NCBI GenBank assembly: GCA_029891385.1
Contig: CM057224.1
Coordinates: forward strand, 30,087,005-30,151,004
Length of the DNA stretch: 64,000 nucleotides
Direction of reading: 5' to 3'
DNA from: Erythroxylum novogranatense
Lineage: Eukaryota; Streptophyta; Magnoliopsida; Malpighiales; Erythroxylaceae
Positions 58,187-64,000 of this stretch are shown in pieces (positions within the stretch are counted from its first letter, which is position 1; each line of letters starts with the position of its first letter). Made by a program: the position numbers and the translations under genes. The notes beneath the pieces are model-generated. The model did no database searches. It was not told the DNA's origin and worked only from the letters and a program-made list of their open reading frames with translations.

Positions 58187-59810
58187 GCCATTGACACTGG
58201 GACAAGTTCTAGCAATACCTCCTTGCTTCGGTTTGCATGGATATAGGTGCTATTTCCCCTCCCGCATTAGGAGCGGAGGAGGATACACTGTAGTGGGGTC
58301 AGACTGCATCCGGATGTTTCATTGCGGCGTCAGCCTACGAGCTCATCGAGGGGTACCACACCGATGACCATGATTGACTCTGGGACCTCGTCTGGAAATG
58401 GACGGGCCCTCAGCGCATTAGAGCTTTCCTCTGGCTCGCTTGTAAGGAAAAGCTCCTCACTAACCACCAACGGGTGGTCCGACATCTTGCTACAAATAGT
58501 GTCTGCCATCAATGTGGTCACAAGGAGACTACCCTAAATGTCCTTCGTGACTGTCCGCTAGGATAGGCTTTCTGGAGGAAAATTTCCCCCGACGTGATTG
58601 ATACAACCTTCTTTCAACCAGATCTGAAAACTTGGATGGTCTCCAATCTCACGAAACCTACCAGGGTGCTACAGGGGAACTGGATTACCACCTTTGGAGT
58701 TGCCTGTTGGATGCTTTGGGCGTGGCGTAACAAATGCATTTTCGACGACGATTTTGAGTGGCCGAAGGATAGACCCCGCGCTGTTTTGGCTTATGTTGAC
58801 AAGATTTTAAGAGCTAGAGCGCTGGAAACCTGTGTGTTTCCAACGCAGAGCCTCTCAGTGGGCAGCCTTGTAGGGTGGCAAAAACTGCCTGAAGGCCGGG
58901 TTAAACTAAACACGGACGACGAGGTTAAGCACAGGTCATCCATTGCTACGACCGGCGACCTAATTCAAGATCAGACAGGACAGTGGTGTGGAGGATTTTT
59001 TCAGCATATCGACCGGGGTCACCGCTGACTGCGAAACTTTGGGGCACCCACTCGGACCTAGGGATGGCAACGGGGCGGGTATGGGGCAGGTATGCCATCC
59101 CCCGTACCCGCTCCATGAACCCGTCCGCATCCCCGTCGGAGATTTTTTTGGCACCCCCATACCTATACCCGTTGGGGGTTTGACCCCCATCGGGTACCCG
59201 TTTATCCGCCTCTTTTTTTTAAAAGATAAGCTTATTTAATATGAATGGACTATTTGTTTTTCTTTTAAATTTTCATGCTACATTCATACATACATACTGA
59301 ATTTAACATAAAAGAAACGAGTAAACAGAGATTATAACGGGTAAATGGGTAAACGAGTATGGGGGGTGGTATCCCTATACCAGCCCCGATACCCGACGGG
59401 TATTTTTGCTAACCCCCCATGCCCACCCCACGGGTAAAACTTTGCTCCCTATACCTGCCTTCGTTCGGGTAATTTTATCGGGTACCCATCAGGTTCGGGT
59501 ACAATTGCCATCCCTACTCGGACCTCAACTTAGCATGGTCACTCGGATACCGCCGAGTCCTTCTCGAAGTGGACTCCCTCGAGGTCATTTTCCTCTCCTC
59601 ATATGCAGTTTCCTGACAATCCTTTTTTGTTTACAAGTACCCATGGTCTCCTACAACGAGCTTGGGAGGTGAACGTGTAACACGTCCCTTGGGAGGGCAA
59701 CCAGTGCGCAGACCAGTTAGCTGCCCTCGCGGACCGAGTCAGACCAGGAACTCACTACATTTAGAAGCCACCGTTTTCGGTTGTGAAGCTCCTTCATCGG
59801 GATAAGATAA
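58187..59810 (+). pseudogene. LINE zinc-binding and RNase H-like C-terminal region, split by a MITE
   Basis: Frames read YELIEGYHTDDHD, WKWTGPQRIRAFLWLACKEK, NHQRVVRHLATNSVCHQCGH, ETTLNVLRDCP (zf-RVT type, CxxC...H...C), then TFGVACWMLWAWRNKCIFDD, VGWQKLPEGRVKLNTDDEVK (start of the RNase H-like fold; the usual DG(A/S) is altered) and GTHSDL. After the MITE it continues SDLNLAWSLGYRRVLLEVDS. The first part resumes the LINE frame broken at 53601 by element C. Stops and shifts are frequent. Confidence 0.75.
59059..59516. mobile_element. hAT-type MITE
   Basis: Perfect 12-bp terminal inverted repeats TAGGGATGGCAA...TTGCCATCCCTA and an 8-bp target-site duplication CTCGGACC (59051-59058 and 59517-59524). 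The inner sequence is rich in CGGGTA/TACCCG words near both ends, with an AT-rich middle (59215-59330). No coding capacity. TSD length and TIR form fit the hAT superfamily. Confidence 0.9.
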
Positions 59811-59907
59811 GCGTTATGTACCGTCGAACAGAGCGTTAGCTTAGCCTGCTCGGATGTTTTTCTTCCTTTGTATTAAAAAAAGAACATTTTCAGTGTTTTG
59901 GATTTAG

Positions 59908-60110
59908 TTTTGTCTATTGGATAATAACCAGAACGAAGTTTTACCCATCGGATAAAAATTGGAGTTTTACCCATTAGATAAAGAATCGAATTTTGTCCAT
60001 TGGATAAAAATTGAAGTTTTACCCATTAGATAAAGAATCGAATTTTGCCCATTGGATAAAGATTAAAGTTTTAATATTTTCCATTAGATAAAGAATTGGT
60101 GTATATGTTT
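59908..60110 (+). repeat. Tandem repeats in the copia leader
   Basis: Units of about 26 and 52 bp alternate GAA(T)TTT(T)(A/G)(C/T)CCATT(A/G)GATAAA and AAAATTG(G/A)AGTTTTACCCATTAGATAAAG. At least six CCAT(T/C)(A/G)GATAA words occur in 200 bases. It lies between the LINE 3' end and gag. Confidence 0.8.
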
Positions 60111-60119
60111 CCAGAAAGC

Positions 60120-60856
60120 TTTTAGAAACTTTTCTTTATCTAATAACCGAAGTCTTCCTGTTTATAATAAACAAGTATTACGAGGAATGAGTTTTGAGTC
60201 CAAAATTTATAATTTCTAGTTTGATTTTTAAAATTTTGAACCAATTCTTAATTTGAGCTGATAGGATTATCAGTTTCATAGCATCAAGAAATTAAAACCA
60301 TGATGCTTTCATACAACTTATATAAAATTTGGTATTAATTTAAGATTTTGGTATTTTAAAAATATATATAGCATTTTAAATTAAATTAATTGAAGCAACA
60401 TGTTGCCAAAGCAATCTCTCTTATGAAATTAATTTAACTTAGAATGTTAAAAAGTTTTGTGTGTATGTTATTCATGCGAATATGGACTGGTCCAAAGGAA
60501 AGTTTATATTTGACCTGAATTGCATATACACTTGTGGTGGTAAATGCGTGACAATTATTTAGTATAATATGTGAACATTAAATCGGTCCAAAGAAAGGTT
60601 TATTGTTTGACATGCCGTATTGCTAGTATTTGATCAGTACACCAAGATACTACTTACAAGTTAGTATTTTTGTCCAAAGAATAAATATTAATGTTGTGCA
60701 AGGTATCTTGTGATTAGGCCCTACCATTATCTGTATATAATTAATTTGGCATATTATATTGTTATTATGTGAGTAATTAGATTTTGTTTGTTTTTTGTTC
60801 TCTGTTCAGTTCCTGGTTCTGCTGCAAATATCTCTGCTAGTGTTAATTCAATTCCT
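60120..60856 (+). other. Copia leader before gag
   Basis: AT-rich and without a frame until about 60800, where gag-like sequence begins. The gag frame is open upstream of its first ATG (60857) back to a TTCTCTGTTCAG splice-acceptor-like site at 60810. Gag may therefore start upstream on a spliced or shifted exon. Confidence 0.4.
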
Positions 60857-61678
60857 ATGCTTAATGGCACCAATTTTAAGTCATGGAAGGAGAACGTTTT
60901 GATTGTTCCCGAAGTCATGGACTTGGATCTTGCTTTACAAGTCGATCAACCTGATCCACTTACTGGTGAGAGTGCCTCTGATCAAAAGAGAGAGATGGAA
61001 AAGTGGAAAAAATCGAATCGTATGAGCTTGATGATCATGAAACGTGCCATTCTAGAAGCTTTTTGGGGCACAATGTCCAATCAGATTACTATAGCTAAGG
61101 GTTTCCTTGAGGATCTTGATAAAAGATTTGCCAAAAATGAAAAGGCTGAAACAAGTACACTTTTGGCAAAGCTTATCTCAATGAGGTATGTAGGAAAAGG
61201 AAACATAAGGGAGTACATTATGGAAATGTCTCACATTGCTTCAAAATTGAAAGCACTTAAGTTGGAATTATCCAAAGACTTGTTAGTGCATTTGGTTTTG
61301 ATATCTCTTCCAGCACAGTATAGTCAATTGAAAGTGAGTTATAACTGTCAGAAGGAGACATGGTCTCTTAATGAGCTTATCTCACACTGTGCCCAGGAAG
61401 AGGAAAGGTTGAAGCATGATAAGGCAGAAAGTGCTCATTTAGCCACAACATCTAAGGACAAAAGGAATAAAAGAAAGAAAACTAAGGAAGCTGCGGTTCC
61501 AGCAACACAAAAGAAACAACATAAGGAAGAAAAACTAAGATGTTGTTTCTTTTGTGACACTGAAGGTCATGTAAAGAAGCAGTGTACCAATTATCACACA
61601 TGGTGTGCAAAGAAAGGTATGCTTCTTACTTTGGATTGTTCTGAGGTTAATTTGCCTTCGGTACCTAGACACACATAG
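60857..61678 (+). pseudogene. Copia gag (UBN2-type) with zinc knuckle
   Basis: MLNGTNFKSWKENVLIV is the classical start of plant copia gag. It is followed by NEKAETSTLLAKLISMRYVG, IREYIMEMSHIASKLKALKL, LISLPAQYSQLKVSYNCQ, LNELISHCAQEEERLK, a Lys-rich stretch and a CCHC knuckle (C-F-F-C-x4-H-x4-C, 61544-61585). The gag frame is intact over about 270 codons, better preserved than the rest. TAG at 61676 sits where a Trp codon is expected before the protease motif. Confidence 0.85.
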
Positions 61679-62970
61679 TGGTTAGATTTTGGTGCAACAA
61701 CTTACATCAGTGTGTCTATGTAGGGTTGCCTGATTTGTCGAAAACCAAGTGATGGTGAAAGATACATCTATGTAGCAGACGACAAGTTGGTAGAAGTCGC
61801 AGCAATAGGCACTTTTAGATTATTGTTAAGAACTGGATTTTATTTGGATTTAGTTGAAACTTTCATTGTATCGTCTTTTAGACGGAATTTGATTTCTATT
61901 TCTACTTTGGACAAATCTGGTTATTATTGTTCATTTAAAAATGGAATATTTAGTCTCTTTCAAAATTCAAATTTGGTTGGTATCGATTCTTTATCAGGTT
62001 ATGATAATCCATATATGCTTGACATTAATGTTTTATTTAATGAAGCCTTACATGTGGGTACACGAAATTTAAAGTGCAAATTAACTGAAGAGAATTCTGC
62101 CTCGTTGTGACACAAGAGATTAGGTCACGTCTCCGAATGGAGAATTGAGAGACTTGTCTCCAAAGGAATTCTCGATCCCTTTGATTTTACAGATTTTGCT
62201 ACTTGTGTTAATTACATTAAGGAGAAACAAACAAATGTCAGGAGATTGGGTGCCAATAGGGCTTCAGACGTCTTAGAACTTTCCCTACGGATATTTGTGG
62301 GCCATTCCCTATAGTGTCTTGGAATGGTCAATCGAATTTTATAACGTTCATAGACGACTTCTCGTGAAATGGTTACCTTTATCTCATTTATGACAAATCA
62401 CACTCTTTGGACGTGTTCAAAAACTTTAAGGCTAAAGTTGAGAACCAACTTAACAAACGGATTAAAATTATCAGATCTGACCGTGGTGAGTACTACGATA
62501 GATATGATGGATTAGGTGAACAATGTTCAGGACCATTTGCTAAATTCCTAGAGGAATGTGGTATCGTCTTACAGTACACTATGCCAAGTTCGCCTAGCAT
62601 GAATGGTGTTGCTAAAAGATGAAACAGAACGCTTAAGGATATAGTGAGGAGTATGATTAGTCATTCTACCTTGCTAGAATCACTCTAGGGAGAAGCACTA
62701 AAGATCGCAGCATATATACTCAATAGAGTTCCAACTAAAGTAACTGATAAGACCTTTTATGAACTTTGGACTGGCAAGAAACCTAGTTTAAAGCACTTGC
62801 ACATTTGGGGATGTCCAGCTGAGGTTAGGCCTTATAAGCCAAATGAAAAGAAACTGGACTCAAGGACTATCAGTTGTTACTTTATTGGATATTCTGAGAG
62901 ATCCAGGAGTTATAAGTTTTATGATCCCACTACTAAGGCAATTTTTGAAACGGGAAATGCCTGATTTTTA
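61679..62970 (+). pseudogene. Copia protease, gag-pre-integrase and integrase remnants
   Basis: The protease motif reads WLDFGATTYISV, where W-L-D-S-G-A is usual. Next come NLISISTLDKSGYYCSFKNG, HKRLGHVSEWRIERLVSKGI (pre-integrase), FIDDFS near 62350, IIRSDRGEYYDR (integrase DD motif), FLEECGIVLQYTMPSSPSMN, a NRTLKD...YILNRVPTK block and KKPSLKHLHIWGCPAEVRPY. Stops at 61721, 62108, 62365, 62620, 62686 and 62962 and at least one frameshift inactivate it. Confidence 0.85.
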
Positions 62971-63188
62971 AGAATGTTGAGTTTGCAGGGGGAGAAAGGA
63001 TTAAAGACTTTGTTTTTGAAGAGGAACACGTTGAAGTTCCTTTAATTGCTGTTGAAAATGATCAGGGTCAGGTTTCCATTCCTGACATTGTTCAAGAAGC
63101 AATTCCAGATCAAGACAATGTCATAGAAACTCTTCACCAAGTTCAACAACTTGTTTTAGAAAAACAAACTCTACAACCTCAAGAACCT

Positions 63189-64000
63189 ATGCTATTAAGG
63201 AGATCCATTAGAGAGAGGAGAAGTGCAATTCCAGATGATTATGTTGTATTTCTTCAAGAACATGAAGTTGACATTAGTATGGTGGAAGATGATCCAATCA
63301 ACTTCCGTCAAGCCATGGAAAGTTCTAACTCTCAAAAGTGGATTGATGCCATGAATGAAGAGATAAATTCCATAAAGGACAATGATGTTTGGGACCTTGT
63401 ACCATTGCCTAAAGGTGCGAAACCTATTGGTTGCAAATGGATATTTAAGACTAAGAAGGATTCGAAAGGCAGTGTAGAAAGGTACAAAGCTCGTCTTGTT
63501 GCAAAGGGCTTTACACAGAAAGAAGACATTGATTATAAAGAGACTTTCTCTCCGGTTTCTTTGAAAGACTCTTTCAGGATAATAATGGAATTAGTGACAC
63601 ATTTTGATCTTGAGTTACATCAGATGGATGTTAAGACAACGTTTCTTAATGGTGACATTGATAAGACGATTTATATGGTGCATCCAGAAAACTTTGTGTC
63701 AGGAGATGCAAAGCAAACGGTTTGCAAAAGAAAGAAATCCATCTATGGACTCAAGCAGGCATCTCGTCAATGGTATTACAAATTTCACCAAGTTGTCATC
63801 TCGTTCGATTTTGAGATGAACTTGGTTGATGATTGCATATATCATAAGTTCAGTGGGAGTAAGTACATTTTCTGGTTTTATATGTCGATGACATATTGCT
63901 TGCCACTAATGATATAGGCCTATTGCATGAAACCAAGAGATTTTTGTCAAAGAAATTTGAAATGAAAGATCTTGGTAATGCCTATTTTGTTTTAGGGATT
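63189..64000 (+). pseudogene. Copia reverse transcriptase, truncated by window end
   Basis: The frame 63189-63880 reads AMNEEINSIKDNDVWDLVPL, GCKWIFKTKKDSKGSVERYK, ARLVAKGFTQKEDIDYKETF, QMDVKTTFLNGDIDKTIYMV and KKSIYGLKQASRQWYYKFH. After a one-base shift near 63880 the sequence continues as LYVDDILLATNDIGLLHETK and FLSKKFEMKDLGNAYFVLGI, reaching the last base of the window. YVDD is intact. RNase H and the 3' LTR lie beyond the window. Confidence 0.88.

Larger units (their letters stand above)
50165..59885 (+). mobile_element. Plant L1-type LINE, interrupted by element C and a hAT MITE
   Basis: In order: the probable tail of ORF1 (50190-50860), apurinic endonuclease (50869-51540), reverse transcriptase (52090-53345), zinc-finger/connection domain (53480-53601 and 58187-58600), RNase H-like domain (58870-59058 and 59517-59810), and an A-rich tail near 59872-59882. 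The 5' boundary is approximate and no target-site duplication was found. Many stops and frameshifts. The two insertions can be removed in thought because LINE reading resumes on each side. Confidence 0.75.
49516..64000 (+). mobile_element. Ty1/copia retrotransposon with LINE, LTR element and MITE nested inside; right end outside window
   Basis: 5' LTR 49516-49980, primer-binding site TGGTATTAGAGCC (49983-49995), a leader interrupted by a LINE (about 50165-59885), then leader continuing to gag (60857), protease/integrase and reverse transcriptase up to the window end. The orientation and order LTR-PBS-gag-PR-INT-RT all agree, which is why I join the two sides of the LINE into one element. That join is an inference, because no LINE target-site duplication was found. 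Many nonsense codons show the element is dead. Confidence 0.6.

Noticed and set aside
59908..60110. Regularly spaced repeats resembling a CRISPR array
   Set aside because: The units are directly adjoining and diverged with no unique spacers, and the genome is plant nuclear DNA.

Overview
This is nuclear DNA from a flowering plant, most likely a eudicot. It is AT-rich, has plant-type GT-AG introns, and carries four recognisable plant genes embedded in retrotransposon-rich DNA. I cannot name the species from the sequence alone.

Layout. 1-1993: right part of a PIF/Harbinger DNA transposon (transposase tail, MYB/SANT-like ORF1, and a third ORF with an RNase H1-N/viroplasmin-like domain plus a membrane anchor). 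3041-5447 (+): HOL-type thiol/halide methyltransferase, 8 exons. 7680-8768 (+): a RETICULATA-RELATED chloroplast membrane protein in one coding exon behind a probable 5'-UTR intron. 9253-about 30000: a nest of decayed LTR retrotransposons. A Ty1/copia element (-) is split by an Athila-like Ty3/gypsy element (-, LTRs 12053-13463 and 23361-24764). That element is split by a 2.6-kb LTR-like element B (15830-22137, target-site duplication TAATT), which is itself split by a 3.7-kb LTR-like element A (15937-19641, TSD TTATT). A second Athila-like fragment (-) follows at 25380-28498. 34633-37806 (-): an ankyrin/PGG membrane protein, 3 exons. 40731-43436: deleted copia element (+). 43796-45092 (+): a VMA22/CCDC115-like V-ATPase assembly factor, 6 exons. 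49516-64000: another nest. A copia element (+) whose 465-bp 5' LTR is almost one perfect palindrome has a LINE in its leader. The LINE is interrupted by a 4.6-kb LTR-like element C (53607-58181, TSD TGAGG) and by a 458-bp hAT-type MITE (59059-59516, TSD CTCGGACC).

The four host genes are unrelated in function and each has its own intergenic space, so no operon-like or clustered pathway is indicated. The coherent story is the layered history of transposon insertions, which can be ordered from nesting and from TSDs readable in the sequence. The most unusual observations are the palindromic copia LTR, the viroplasmin-TM ORF in the Harbinger element, and the large non-coding LTR-like elements A, B and C that share internal repeated modules. 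Exon boundaries were set by eye from splice signals, reading phase and family similarity; no search was run.
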